A stretch of DNA of 64,000 nucleotides. Source: Caldilineaceae bacterium. GTDB lineage: Bacteria; Chloroflexota; Anaerolineae; Caldilineales; Caldilineaceae. The notes beneath the pieces were generated by a model that saw nothing but the letters and a program-made list of their open reading frames with translations, had not been told where the DNA came from and searched no databases. Below, one piece after another: positions 27,012 through 36,163 of this stretch (positions within the stretch are counted from its first letter, which is position 1; each line of letters starts with the position of its first letter). The stretch is taken from the NCBI GenBank assembly GCA_022823185.1, contig JAJDXQ010000034.1, positions 1 through 64,000 of the forward strand. Reading direction: 5' to 3'. A program made the position numbers and the translations under genes.

Positions 27012-27920
27012 ATGGACAACTCCTTCCGCGGCGCGTGGCCCGCGCTCATCACCCCTGCCTCCGCCGACGGCGGCGTCAACCTCACCGCCCTCCGCGACCT
27101 CGTCGACTACATGCTGGCCAAGCAAGTCGATGGCCTCTACGTCCTGGGCGGCACCGGCGAAGGTCTGCTCATCTCGGCTGCTGACCGCCGCAGCGTCGTC
27201 GAATCCGTCATGGAACAGGTCCGCGGCCGCGTCCCCGTAATCGTCCATGTCGGCAGCATCAGCACACGCGAAGCAGCCGCGTTAGCCTGCCATTCACAGG
27301 AGAAAGGGGCAGACGGCGTCAGCTCCGTACTGCCCGTCTATATGGGAGGACTCGAAGCGACCTACCGCCACTACGGCGCCATCGCCGCCGCCGCGCCCGA
27401 TCTGCCCTTCTTCCCCTACCTTTTCGGCGGCCAGATCGACGCCACCTCCCTCATGAAGGAGCTTCTCTGCCGCATCCCCAACGTGGGCGGCGCGAAGTAT
27501 ACCGGGCCCAACATGTACGAGATCGCCGAAATCATCGACTTGGGCGGCGACCTGCCTGCAGACCGCGGCTGGTCAATCTTTTCCGGTATGGACGAGCAGT
27601 GCATCTTCGCCGCCATGATGAACGCCCCCGGCAACATCGGCTCCACCCTGAACGTAATGCCCGGCCCCTACCGCAAAATGCGAGAGTCCTACGAAGCCGG
27701 CGACGCCGCCAAAGGAATCGCACTCCAAAAGCAGGCCAACCGGCTCACCGCTGCCATGATCAAACACGGCGTCGGCGCCGCGCTGCGCGTCTCCATGAAA
27801 GCCCTTGGCATCGACTGCGGCCCCCTCCGTCTGCCTCAGGAACCAATCTCCCCTGAGCGAGAAGAAACGATACTCGCCGACCTGGAAGAAGCCGGCCTGG
27901 CCGCGCTCGCCGCCATGTAA
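27012..27920 (+). CDS. DapA/NanA-family lyase (class I aldolase), catalytic Tyr position changed
   Basis: A 302-residue TIM-barrel aldolase. GGTGEG (46-51) is the carboxylate-binding motif and K162 in GAKYTG is the Schiff-base lysine. In DapA and NanA a catalytic Tyr lies 28 residues before this Lys; here that place is F134, with Y136 two residues on (FFPYLFGG). The enzyme probably cleaves or makes a 2-keto acid such as a neuraminate- or 2-keto-3-deoxy-sugar-type compound. It is the last gene of the importer operon. True dihydrodipicolinate synthesis is unlikely from context. Confidence 0.85.
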   Translation: MDNSFRGAWPALITPASADGGVNLTALRDLVDYMLAKQVDGLYVLGGTGEGLLISAADRRSVVESVMEQVRGRVPVIVHVGSISTREAAALACHSQEKGADGVSSVLPVYMGGLEATYRHYGAIAAAAPDLPFFPYLFGGQIDATSLMKELLCRIPNVGGAKYTGPNMYEIAEIIDLGGDLPADRGWSIFSGMDEQCIFAAMMNAPGNIGSTLNVMPGPYRKMRESYEAGDAAKGIALQKQANRLTAAMIKHGVGAALRVSMKALGIDCGPLRLPQEPISPEREETILADLEEAGLAALAAM

Positions 27921-27967
27921 CGCCCCCCAACCCCTCCGCGCGAAACCTGCATTCCCCGCAAACACCC

Positions 27968-27994
27968 TGTAGGGGCGCCCCTTGTGGGCGCCCT
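27968..27994 (+). repeat. GGGCGCCC hairpin repeat, canonical copy 1
   Basis: TGTAG precedes two GGGCGCCC arms separated by CTTGT. Each arm is itself palindromic, so the element can form a perfect 8-bp hairpin in either strand. It is identical over 27 bp to the copies at 51377 and 58243. Confidence 0.8.
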
Positions 27995-28224
27995 CTGGCT
28001 CGCTCACCCTTACCTCCGCCCTACGGCGCATCTCCGCCCCATCCCCCTTCGCGGAGCCACAAGACGTTGCCCTTCTCCTTTTCTCCCCGTGGCTCAAAAA
28101 GATGTTGCCGTTCTTCGCGCCCCTTCGCGGATCATCCCCCCCATCCCCCCCATCCCCACGCAGTTTTGACCAATCAAACCCCATAGCGTAGCATTGACTC
28201 AACCGAACGACGCCGCGCTCAGCC

Positions 28225-28256
28225 CGCCGCGCGCACGCCGCGCGCACGCCGCGCAC
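28225..28256 (+). repeat. 11-bp GC tandem repeat (about 2.9 units)
   Basis: The unit CGCCGCGCGCA is repeated perfectly twice, plus a partial third, ending 38 bp before the pyrFE start. Its position in the leader could affect mRNA structure. Confidence 0.6.
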
Positions 28257-28294
28257 CGACGCGCCGCCCGAGCCTGCCAGTGTGAGGACCAAAC

Positions 28295-29809
28295 ATGTCC
28301 TTCTTCGACAAGTTGGAAGCAGCCGCACGCCGCAACAATACGCTCCTCTGCGTCGGTCTCGACCCGACCCCCGAAGCCTGCCCTGACCGCTTCCTTGCCG
28401 GGTCCGGCGCCCCCTCCGAAGAGGATTTGGACCCAAAAGACAGTACCTGCCAGGCCCTGCTGGCCTGGAACCGGTCCGTCATCGAAACCACCGCCGACCT
28501 CATCTGCTGCTATAAACCCAACATCGCCTTCTACGAAGCCCTCGGCCAGCCCGGCATGGCCCTCCTGCGCGCGACCATCGCCGCCATTCCCAAGGACATT
28601 CCCGTGCTCCTCGACGCAAAGCGCGGCGACATGGGTTCCACCGCCGTCGCCTATGCCCGCGCCTGTTTCGATGAGCTCGGCGTAGACGCCGTCACCCTCA
28701 GCCCTTACCTCGGCCAGGACAGCATCGTCCCCTTCGCAGCTTATCCCGGAAAAGGTCTGTTTGTACTCTGCCACACTTCCAACCCCACCGCCGGCGTCTT
28801 CCAAAAGCTGATCGCCCGTAACGGGCAAGACCAGGGCGAAGAGGGCCCCCTCTATCTGCGCGTAGCCGAACAAGCTGTAGGCTGGTCTCCCGCCGTAGGC
28901 CTCGTCGTCGGCGCAACCTACCCCCAGGCCCTCGCCGACGTCCGCGCCGTCGCGCCCGACACATGGCTACTCGCCCCCGGAATCGGCGCGCAAGGGGGAG
29001 ACCTCGAAGCGGCCCTTTCCGCCGGTCTTCGCGCCGACGGGCTCGGCGTCCTCATCGCCGCTACCCGCAGCGTCACCCAGGCCGAAGACCCGCGCCAGGC
29101 CGCAGCCTGCGTTCGGGACGGCATCAACGCCGCCCGCGCCCAGCTGTCAGCGCAGTCGTGCGCCGCGGAGGCCTCCCCCACCGCTCAAACGCCTTCAATC
29201 CCGGTCCGTCACAGGGAGCTGATCATCGGCCTCGCTGAACTCGGCGCACTGCAGTTCGGCGACTTCACGCTTGCCAGCGGCAAACGCTCCTCCATGTACG
29301 TGGACCTCCGCCTCCTCGTCAGCCGTCCCGACCTGATGCAGACCGCGGCCGCCGCCTATGCCGCAAAGCTGGCCGAACTGCCCTGCGACCGCATCGCCGG
29401 CGTACCTTACGCTGCCCTGCCAATCGGCATGGCCGTCGGGCTGGCCAGCGGCGTCCCTCTCATCTACAATCGCAAAGAGAGTAAGAGCCACGGCCTCGGC
29501 AAGGACATCGAGGGCTTGTGGCAAGAGGGCGAACGCGTCGTCATCATCGAAGACGTGATCACCACCGGCGGCAGCATCGTCGGCTCTGTCGAGCTCTTCC
29601 GCGCCGCCGGCCTCGTAGTCGAGGATGCAATTGTGTTGCTGGACAGACAGCAGGGAGGTGTGGAAAACCTGCGCAAGGCCGGAATCCGCGTTCACAGCGT
29701 CCTGGAACTGGAAGGCGTTCTCGATCTTCTTAGCGAGACCGGCCACATCCCCGCAGAGATTCGTCAATCGCTGGGTCTCTCCGACTCGCTGACGAAAACT
29801 GCTAGCTGA
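28295..29809 (+). CDS. pyrFE: Bifunctional OMP decarboxylase / orotate phosphoribosyltransferase (PyrF-PyrE fusion)
   Basis: A 504-residue UMP synthase with the two domains in the order opposite to the animal enzyme. Residues 1-285 are a subfamily-2 OMP decarboxylase: GLDPTP at 21-26, YKPNIAFYE, and the catalytic DAKRGD at 107-112. After a short Ser/Thr/Ala linker, residues about 305-504 are orotate phosphoribosyltransferase, with the PRPP loop [13 protein letters not shown] near 414-426 and RKESKSHG upstream. Together they perform the last two steps of de novo UMP synthesis. It is followed 29 bp later by pyrD. Confidence 0.95.
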   Translation: MSFFDKLEAAARRNNTLLCVGLDPTPEACPDRFLAGSGAPSEEDLDPKDSTCQALLAWNRSVIETTADLICCYKPNIAFYEALGQPGMALLRATIAAIPKDIPVLLDAKRGDMGSTAVAYARACFDELGVDAVTLSPYLGQDSIVPFAAYPGKGLFVLCHTSNPTAGVFQKLIARNGQDQGEEGPLYLRVAEQAVGWSPAVGLVVGATYPQALADVRAVAPDTWLLAPGIGAQGGDLEAALSAGLRADGLGVLIAATRSVTQAEDPRQAAACVRDGINAARAQLSAQSCAAEASPTAQTPSIPVRHRELIIGLAELGALQFGDFTLASGKRSSMYVDLRLLVSRPDLMQTAAAAYAAKLAELPCDRIAGVPYAALPIGMAVGLASGVPLIYNRKESKSHGLGKDIEGLWQEGERVVIIEDVITTGGSIVGSVELFRAAGLVVEDAIVLLDRQQGGVENLRKAGIRVHSVLELEGVLDLLSETGHIPAEIRQSLGLSDSLTKTAS

Positions 29810-29838
29810 GCTATCTGTTAAGTAAAGGGTTTGTCGAA

Positions 29839-30837
29839 TTGAGCGAGAATCTTCCCAGCCTGTCGGTCACATTTCTAGACCGCGAATTACATTCTCCGCT
29901 CGTCCTGGCAAGCGGCATCTGGGGCACAACCGTCATCCTTCTCGAGCGGGCCGCGAATGAAGGCTGCGGCGCCGTAACCGCCAAGAGCTGCGGACCCGAA
30001 CCCCGCCGCGGTCACGTCAACCCCTCCTGCATCGACTGGGGCGGCGGCCTGCTCAACGCAATCGGTCTGGCGAATCCAGGCGTCGAAGAGGAAATCGGCC
30101 TGCTTCGCAAGGCAAAAGCCCGTCTCCAGCCGCGCGGCGTTGCCGTCATCGCCAGCATTTTCGCCGGAACCGCCGCCGAGTTCGGTGACGTCGCCCGCCG
30201 CGTCGCCGCGGCCAATCCTGACTTCATCGAAGTCAACATCTCCTGTCCCAACGTCGAAGACAGCTTCGGCGAACCCTTCGCCGCCAACGCCGACTCCGCC
30301 GCCGCGGTCACCGGCTTCGTCAAGGATGCCGTCGGCGGCAGCGCCATTCCCGTTATCGTAAAACTCGCGCCAAACGTCCCCAGCGTCGGCCGCATCGCAC
30401 AGGCCGTAGTGGACGCCGGAGCAGACGCCCTCTGCGCCATCAACACGATGCCCGGCCTCGTCCTCGATCCATACAGCGGCCAGCCCGTCCTCGCCAACCG
30501 CAGCGGCGGCATCAGCGGCCCCGCCCTCAAACCCATCGCCCTCAAAGCCGTCTACGACGCCCGCAAAGCCTGCCCCCACATACCCATCATCGGCACCGGC
30601 GGCGTAGTAAACGGCCAGGACGCCGTAGAAATGCTCATGGCGGGGGCCTCCGTCGTTGGCGTCGGCAGCGCCATATATCTCCGCGGCCCCGACGCCATCA
30701 GCCTCATCCACTCAGAACTGCAACAGTGGATGGCCGCCCAGAACGTCGCCCGCATCGCCGACCTCCAGAACCGCGCCCACACTGAACCCCACTACGCAAC
30801 GTCACCCGCCGCGCCGCCCGTGCCCTCCGCCTCCTGA
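29839..30837 (+). CDS. pyrD: Dihydroorotate dehydrogenase, class 1 (PyrD)
   Basis: A 332-residue FMN enzyme that oxidizes dihydroorotate. LASGIWG begins the barrel, NISCPN carries the catalytic Cys typical of class 1, and [28 protein letters not shown] binds FMN phosphate. Class 1B enzymes need a PyrK electron-transfer subunit, and none is in the window. The start is TTG at 29839, supported by AAAGGG 10 bp upstream and by the family's usual N-terminus. The C-terminal 25 residues are an Ala/Pro-rich tail. It works with the adjacent pyrFE. Confidence 0.94.
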   Translation: MSENLPSLSVTFLDRELHSPLVLASGIWGTTVILLERAANEGCGAVTAKSCGPEPRRGHVNPSCIDWGGGLLNAIGLANPGVEEEIGLLRKAKARLQPRGVAVIASIFAGTAAEFGDVARRVAAANPDFIEVNISCPNVEDSFGEPFAANADSAAAVTGFVKDAVGGSAIPVIVKLAPNVPSVGRIAQAVVDAGADALCAINTMPGLVLDPYSGQPVLANRSGGISGPALKPIALKAVYDARKACPHIPIIGTGGVVNGQDAVEMLMAGASVVGVGSAIYLRGPDAISLIHSELQQWMAAQNVARIADLQNRAHTEPHYATSPAAPPVPSAS

Positions 30838-30917
30838 AGCCTCCCGCGCCCGCCCCGCCGGCTTCGCCGCAAACCATCGAAACCTGTGTCGCCTGCCGGT
30901 TCATATCGCGCCCGGTC

Positions 30918-32003
30918 TCACAGGATCAACATGGCGTCGCCAAAACTGAAGAAGCGATACCCCTTGGCCTTGGCAACTTCATAGGTCCCCAACAACATCC
31001 GGCGGCCCGCGTCAAGGTCCTGCGGGTGCGCCTGCCCCACAAACGCGCTCACAAGCATCAGCAACGACGAACGCGGCAAATGAAAGTTCGTCAACAAAGC
31101 GTCCACAGCCCTGAACCGGTAACCCGGATAAATGAACAGATCGACTTCGCCTGTATATGACACAACCCCGGTTTCGCCCGCCACCGCCCCGTAAGGATCC
31201 AACCCGGCCGCTGACGTGGCGCAATACTCCAGCACCCGTGTCGACGTTGTCCCCACCGCAAAAACGCGACCCCCCCGCTCCCCGGCCGCGTTGACCGCGC
31301 CTGCAGTTTCCGCCGTCATCTCCGCCCACTCCCGATGTATCTGATGGTCCGCCACCTTCTCCGCTGTCACCGGGCCAAACGTGTCCAACCCAACGTGCAA
31401 GGTCGTCGTCTCCCACGCGGCGCCCCTTCCCCGCAACCTCCGCAGTAATTCCGGTGTGAAATGCAGACCTGCCGTCGGCGCCGCGACACTCCCGTCTGCC
31501 CGGCTGTAAACCGTCTGATACCTCCCCTTCTCACCGGCATACGCGCTGATATACGGCGGCAATGGCAACTCGCCTAACTCGCCCAGTATTTCCCCGATCG
31601 GCACGGAGAATCGTGCCTCGCGCAGCCCGCCCGCGCCCTCGGAGACGATCTCCGCGTCAATGGGGCCGCCGTCCAGTCTCACCTTCGCCCCAACCCGCAA
31701 TCCCCGCCCCCGCGCCAAACAACGCCATGCGCGACCAGTTTCGTCCAGCTTGCGCAACAGAAATATCTCCACCGCCCTGCCCGTGGGCTTGTGCCCCCGC
31801 AGCCGCGCCGGAACGACCCGGCTGTCGTTCGCCACCAGCACATCCCCGGCTCGCACGAAGTCGGCGATTTCGCTAAAAACACGGTGTTCAATGCGACCGG
31901 ACGCCCGTTCCAGGACGAGCAACCGGCTGCTGTCTCGCGGTTCCGCAGGCCGCTGCGCGATAAAACGCTTGGGCAAATCGTAGTCGAAAAGTTCAGTTCT
32001 CAT
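30918..32003 (-). CDS. queA: QueA, S-adenosylmethionine:tRNA ribosyltransferase-isomerase
   Basis: A 361-residue enzyme that transfers ribosyl from SAM to preQ1 in tRNA, forming epoxyqueuosine. Signature segments are FDYDLPKRFIAQRP at the start, DVLVANDSRVVPARL, PTAGLHFT, HVGLDTFGPV and LLTNFHLPRSSLLMLVSAF. The ATG at 32003 was chosen because the ORF further upstream lies antisense to the acylase gene and is unlike the family. It converges on pyrD and diverges from the acylase gene. Confidence 0.96.
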   Translation of the reverse strand: MRTELFDYDLPKRFIAQRPAEPRDSSRLLVLERASGRIEHRVFSEIADFVRAGDVLVANDSRVVPARLRGHKPTGRAVEIFLLRKLDETGRAWRCLARGRGLRVGAKVRLDGGPIDAEIVSEGAGGLREARFSVPIGEILGELGELPLPPYISAYAGEKGRYQTVYSRADGSVAAPTAGLHFTPELLRRLRGRGAAWETTTLHVGLDTFGPVTAEKVADHQIHREWAEMTAETAGAVNAAGERGGRVFAVGTTSTRVLEYCATSAAGLDPYGAVAGETGVVSYTGEVDLFIYPGYRFRAVDALLTNFHLPRSSLLMLVSAFVGQAHPQDLDAGRRMLLGTYEVAKAKGYRFFSFGDAMLIL

Positions 32004-32195
32004 TCTGAATGCGCTTGGTTCGATCTGCCGGCCCTCTTCGGGCCCGCACGACTGTCCCCGACCCGCCAGGCCGACAGAAGGAATTTCACTTGGTTTTAAC
32101 ACAGGTGATAGAATCCAGGAAGCGCGCGGCGCCATCTGACACACCAACCATCCAGACCAAAGCGACGCCAAGTGATACGCAACAGACGGGAGCAA

Positions 32196-34724
32196 ATGAA
32201 CCTCACAACAGTTATACTGGCCGTGGCCCTTCTCCTCGTCACTGTTCTCCTGGGCGGCGGGCTCATCGTCTACATCTACTGGTGGCTCGTACAACGGCCT
32301 GCCCCCCAGCACGAAGGCGAGCTGGATCTCCCCGACCTGGACGCAAACGTCGAAGTCCTTCGCGATCAACATGGCATCCCCCATGTCTACGCCCGGAATG
32401 AAGCCGACCTCTGGCGCGCCCAGGGCTTCACCCACGCCCAGGACCGCCTCTGGCAGATGGAGCTGAACCGCCGCGTCGCTTACGGCCGCCTCTCCGAGCT
32501 CTTCGGCGAAGCCGCCCTGAACGTCGACCGTTTCAGCCGCATCGTCGGCTTCCGCCGCGCCGCCCAGGCCGAACTCGATGACCTGGACGAAGACACGATC
32601 TCCGCTTTGGGCCACTACTGCCAGGGCGTCAACGCCTACATCCGCAGCCGCAAAGGAAAGCTGGCCGCCGAATTCAACCTGCTCCGTCGCCAGCCTGAAC
32701 AGTGGTCGCCCCTCGACGTGCTGGCCTTTGGCAAAATGATGGCCTGGAGTCTGAGCGTCAACTGGGAAAGTGAGCTGGTCCGCCTGCAGCTCCTCGCCAA
32801 ACTGGGCCCGACCCTCGCAGCCGACCTTGAACCCGACTACCCTAATGCGAACCCTGCTGCGATGGAAGGCGTCGGCAGCCAGGACTCAATGCGGCTGCTT
32901 CACACAGCCGGCCTCATTCTCAACGAATACGAACAGCTGAAAGGCTGGCTGGGCGTCGCCGCGCCCGAGTTCGGGCAAGGCAGCAACGCCTGGGTCGTGT
33001 CCGCGGAAAAATCCGCCACCGGCCGCCCCATTCTCTGCAACGATCCCCACCTCGTCATGACCATGCCTGGCGCCTGGTACGAGATTCACCTCTCCTGCAC
33101 GCCCCCTTCCGACGGCGCTGAACCCGACCTCCATGTCAGCGGCGCCTCATTCGCCGGCGCGCCCGGCATCATCATCGGCCACAACGAACACATCGCCTGG
33201 GGCATGACCAACGCCTTCCCTGATGTCCAGGACCTGTACATTGAGCGCCCCCATCCCGACAACGACAACGCCGCCGCGCCCCGCTTCGAGTTCCAGGGCC
33301 AGTGGGAGGAAGCCGAAGTCCTGCGCGAGGAGATCTACCTGCGCAACCGCGCCCGTCCCCGCGTCGAAGAGGTGGTCGTCACCCGCCACGGCCCTCTTCT
33401 CACCGGTCTCCTCCGCTCCGACGACCCTGACGCCAGCTTCCCCGACGAGCCCGTGCTCACCGCCGCGCCCCTCGCCCTCCGCTGGATTGGGCACGAGCCC
33501 GGCAAGGTCATGCGCTCTGTTCTCCGCCTCAACCGCGCCCGAAACTGGCAGGAGTTCGATGCCGCCCTCACCGACTGGACCGCCCCCTCACAGAACTTCG
33601 TCTACGCCGACCGCGACAACAATATCGCTTATCGCCTCGCCGGAGCCGTTCCCATTCGGCGCAATGGCAACGGCCTCGTCCCCGCGCCCGGTTGGAGCGG
33701 CGACTACGAGTGGGACGGCCTGATCCCCGATGACGAGCTGCCCCGCCTTCTCAATCCCGCCAGCGGACGCATAGCAACCGCCAACAATAAGATTGTCGGC
33801 GACGACTACCCCTACGTCCTCACCTTCGAAACCATGCCTGGCTGGCGCGCCCGCCGCATCGAAGACATGCTGACCGAAAAAGAGCGCCTTACCCTGCGCG
33901 ACATGGAGCAGATCCAGCTCGACGAAACCAGCCTCTACGCCAAGGAGCTGACGCCGCTGCTGACAGGCCACCTCAGCGATGACCCCTATGTCCGCGTCGC
34001 CGTCAACATGCTGCAGGACTGGGGCTACCACATGGACCAGGAGAGCCCCGCCGCGCTTGTCTTCCAATATACACTTCTCCACCTTCTCGAACTGACCTTC
34101 GGCCAAAAACTCGGCGCAACCGCCCCAGGCTTTTTTGGCAAAGGCAGCAGCCCCGTCTTCCTCATCAACGGCTTCCTGCTGCGCGCTCAGACCCGCCTCT
34201 TGCAACTCCTGCAAAACGAAGAAAACTCCCCCTGGTATACCGACGCCGCCACCGGCCGCCGCCGCGCCAGAGCCGAGTTGATCGAGACCGCGCTCCAGCT
34301 CGCCGTCCACCAACTTCGCCGCGACGTCAATCCAACCCCCCGAAAATGGGCCTGGGGCCGTATGCACCAGATCCGCTACAGCCATACCCTCGGCAGCGCC
34401 CCAATCCTCGGCTGGCTCTTCAACCGCGGCCCTTATCCTATCGGCGGCGACGGCACAACGCCCAACCAGACCGGATTCCTGTCCGAACTGCCCCCGGGCC
34501 TCGTCCAGGTCCAGGCCGCCTACCGCCAGATCTACGACATCGGCAACTGGGATGCCGCCCAAAGCGTAACGGCCAGCGGTCAGTCAGGCCACCCTATCAG
34601 CCGCAACTACGCCGACCAGATCCCGATGTGGCTCGAAGGCGCCTATCACAAGATGCCCTGGAGTCGCGCCGCCGTCGAAAAGATCGCCCCCCGCCGCCTC
34701 CTTCTCAAGAGCCGCGCCCGGTGA
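32196..34724 (+). CDS. Penicillin acylase-family Ntn hydrolase
   Basis: An 842-residue precursor of the penicillin/acyl-homoserine-lactone acylase family. Residues 5-30 are a membrane-spanning signal anchor. VLRDQHGIPHVYA and RAQGFTHAQDRLWQMEL lie in the alpha chain. Autocleavage is expected before S263 (FGQG/SNAWVVS), whose freed amino group is the catalytic base. The beta chain shows the NDPHL and GHNEHIAWGMTN motifs, and NNKIVG lies further on. It acts outside the membrane on N-acyl amides. The ATG at 32196 is preferred to GTG 32172 because GGGAG lies just upstream of it. The substrate is unknown. Confidence 0.93.
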   Translation: MNLTTVILAVALLLVTVLLGGGLIVYIYWWLVQRPAPQHEGELDLPDLDANVEVLRDQHGIPHVYARNEADLWRAQGFTHAQDRLWQMELNRRVAYGRLSELFGEAALNVDRFSRIVGFRRAAQAELDDLDEDTISALGHYCQGVNAYIRSRKGKLAAEFNLLRRQPEQWSPLDVLAFGKMMAWSLSVNWESELVRLQLLAKLGPTLAADLEPDYPNANPAAMEGVGSQDSMRLLHTAGLILNEYEQLKGWLGVAAPEFGQGSNAWVVSAEKSATGRPILCNDPHLVMTMPGAWYEIHLSCTPPSDGAEPDLHVSGASFAGAPGIIIGHNEHIAWGMTNAFPDVQDLYIERPHPDNDNAAAPRFEFQGQWEEAEVLREEIYLRNRARPRVEEVVVTRHGPLLTGLLRSDDPDASFPDEPVLTAAPLALRWIGHEPGKVMRSVLRLNRARNWQEFDAALTDWTAPSQNFVYADRDNNIAYRLAGAVPIRRNGNGLVPAPGWSGDYEWDGLIPDDELPRLLNPASGRIATANNKIVGDDYPYVLTFETMPGWRARRIEDMLTEKERLTLRDMEQIQLDETSLYAKELTPLLTGHLSDDPYVRVAVNMLQDWGYHMDQESPAALVFQYTLLHLLELTFGQKLGATAPGFFGKGSSPVFLINGFLLRAQTRLLQLLQNEENSPWYTDAATGRRRARAELIETALQLAVHQLRRDVNPTPRKWAWGRMHQIRYSHTLGSAPILGWLFNRGPYPIGGDGTTPNQTGFLSELPPGLVQVQAAYRQIYDIGNWDAAQSVTASGQSGHPISRNYADQIPMWLEGAYHKMPWSRAAVEKIAPRRLLLKSRAR

Positions 34725-34770
34725 TCCGCCCCTTACCGCACCACAGACACCGGCGCGCCGCCCCCACCCC

Positions 34771-35679
34771 ATGAACGCCCCCTCACGCGGCTACCTCTAT
34801 GCCCTCATCGCCTTCGGGACCTGGGGTTTCCTCCCTGTCTACTGGAAGCAGCTGCAACACCTGCCAGCCCTCGAAGTCCTCGCCCACCGTCTCATCTGGT
34901 CCGCCGTTACCATGATCATCGCCGTCGCTCTCCTCAGAGACCGTGCCTGGCTACTGAAGCTGCGCGCATCGCCCGTCACCGTCCTGCTCGTTCTCGCCGC
35001 CGCCCTCCTCACCGCCGCCAACTGGATCACCTACCTTTGGGCCGTCAACAGCGGCCAGGTGGCCAAGATCAGCCTTGGCTATTTCATCAACCCTCTCTTC
35101 AGCGTCCTCCTCGCCCGCCTCTTTCTCGGCGAGTTTCTGCGCCGCGGCCAGCAGGTCGCCGTCGCCATCGCCGCCGCCGGCGTCATCTACCTCACCGTCA
35201 GCCTCGGCCAGCTCCCCTGGATCGCCCTCTCTCTCGCCGGCACCTTCGGCTTCTACGGTCTCATCCGCAAGAAGATCGACCTGAGCGGCATGCAATGCTT
35301 CTGCCTCGAAATGGCCCTGCTCCTCCTCCCTGCCCTGCTTCTCCTCCTCTACATCGGCCCCCATGGCGCCGCCTGGAACAGCAACGCCTGGCCCCGTATC
35401 GGCCTCTTCCTCCTCGCCGCCGGCGCCGTCTCCGCCATCCCCCTCGTCAGCTTTGGCGCCGCCGCCCGCCTCATCCCCCTCTCCAGCCTCGGCCTCATGC
35501 AATACCTCGCGCCCTCCACCCAGTTCCTCCTCGGCGTCTTCCTCTACAAAGAACCCTTCTCCTCGGTCGAGCTTGTCGGTTACGCCCTCATCTGGACCGC
35601 CCTCCTCCTTTACACCATCGAAGGCCTCCGCCGCGCCCGCGCCGCCGCCCCCGCATCATCTCCCGCTGCAACCCACTGA
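34771..35679 (+). CDS. rarD: RarD-like EamA/DMT-family transporter
   Basis: A 302-residue membrane protein with ten hydrophobic helices in two EamA repeats. RGYLYALIAFGTWGFLPVYWK, then the HRLIWS motif, and NWITYLWAVNSGQ are hallmarks of RarD, a drug/metabolite transporter homologue of uncertain substrate. It starts 46 bp after the acylase stop, so the two may be co-transcribed. The end is Ala-rich. Confidence 0.92.
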   Translation: MNAPSRGYLYALIAFGTWGFLPVYWKQLQHLPALEVLAHRLIWSAVTMIIAVALLRDRAWLLKLRASPVTVLLVLAAALLTAANWITYLWAVNSGQVAKISLGYFINPLFSVLLARLFLGEFLRRGQQVAVAIAAAGVIYLTVSLGQLPWIALSLAGTFGFYGLIRKKIDLSGMQCFCLEMALLLLPALLLLLYIGPHGAAWNSNAWPRIGLFLLAAGAVSAIPLVSFGAAARLIPLSSLGLMQYLAPSTQFLLGVFLYKEPFSSVELVGYALIWTALLLYTIEGLRRARAAAPASSPAATH

Positions 35680-35720
35680 CCGCTGATCCCTGACTGCTGC
35701 TGCACGCGGCTCAAGAAGAA

Positions 35721-35749
35721 TTGACGCCAACCCCAATCGTCCGTATAAT
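35721..35749 (+). promoter_or_regulatory. Sigma-70 promoter of the valS T-box leader
   Basis: TTGACG (35721-35726), a 17-bp spacer and TATAAT (35744-35749). Transcription should begin near 35757, at the start of the structured leader. Confidence 0.75.
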
Positions 35750-35756
35750 ATGCTCC

Positions 35757-36061
35757 GCAAATAAAGAACGGCAGCGCACCGGAGGAGTACCCACGCGCGC
35801 AAACGTCAGAGAGACGCCTCCCCGGCTGAAAGGGGCGTCCGTTACCGCAGCGCATCCGACGACTACAGTTCCGCTTACACCGGGCCGTCGTCGCAGAGGG
35901 GAAAGTCGCCGGGAAGGCTTGGAGAGTGAACTGTTTCATATCATAGCTCTCCCCGGGTCCGCCCGTTATCGCGGCAGAGAGAGCCGGCAAGTTCCTTGCC
36001 CGCTAACCAAGGTGGTACCGCGGAGTCACTTCGTCCTTTGACTGAAGTGACTTATTTTTTT
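35757..36061 (+). promoter_or_regulatory. T-box riboswitch controlling valS
   Basis: The leader carries the T-box core AAGGTGGTACCGCGG at 36009-36023. Its UGGU bulge would pair with an ACCA tRNA end, fitting tRNA-Val, whose discriminator is A. Upstream, AGAGAG and GCTGAAAGG match the distal Stem I elements. A terminator follows at 36024-36061. Uncharged tRNA-Val binding should favour the antiterminator and let valS be read. The Val specifier codon in Stem I could not be fixed by eye; GTT or GTC near 35839-35845 are candidates. Confidence 0.88.
36024..36061 (+). terminator. Intrinsic terminator of the valS T-box
   Basis: The stem AGTCACTTC (36024-36032) pairs perfectly with GAAGTGACT (36044-36052), with an 11-nt loop, followed by a T-rich run to 36061. 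Its 5' arm abuts the T-box sequence, as needed for terminator/antiterminator switching. Confidence 0.9.
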
Positions 36062-36163
36062 GCCGCAATCGCAGACGCTGCACGCGCAAGCGAAAACCAG
36101 TTACATAGACAAGCAGACCAGCCGATTGACAACGGCGAACATGCGATGGGAGAACAGGAGACG

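Larger units (their letters stand above)
27921..28294. other. Gap with GGGCGCCC repeat and GC-rich tandem repeat
   Basis: This gap contains one canonical GGGCGCCC hairpin repeat, a following stretch similar to the 19055-19108 region (CGCTC, then CGGCGCATCTCCGCCCC), and a short tandem repeat before pyrFE. No credible ORF is seen. Confidence 0.5.

Noticed and set aside
32004..32615. An N-terminal extension of QueA
   Set aside because: It would run antisense through the acylase gene, and the family starts at MRTELFDYDLP.
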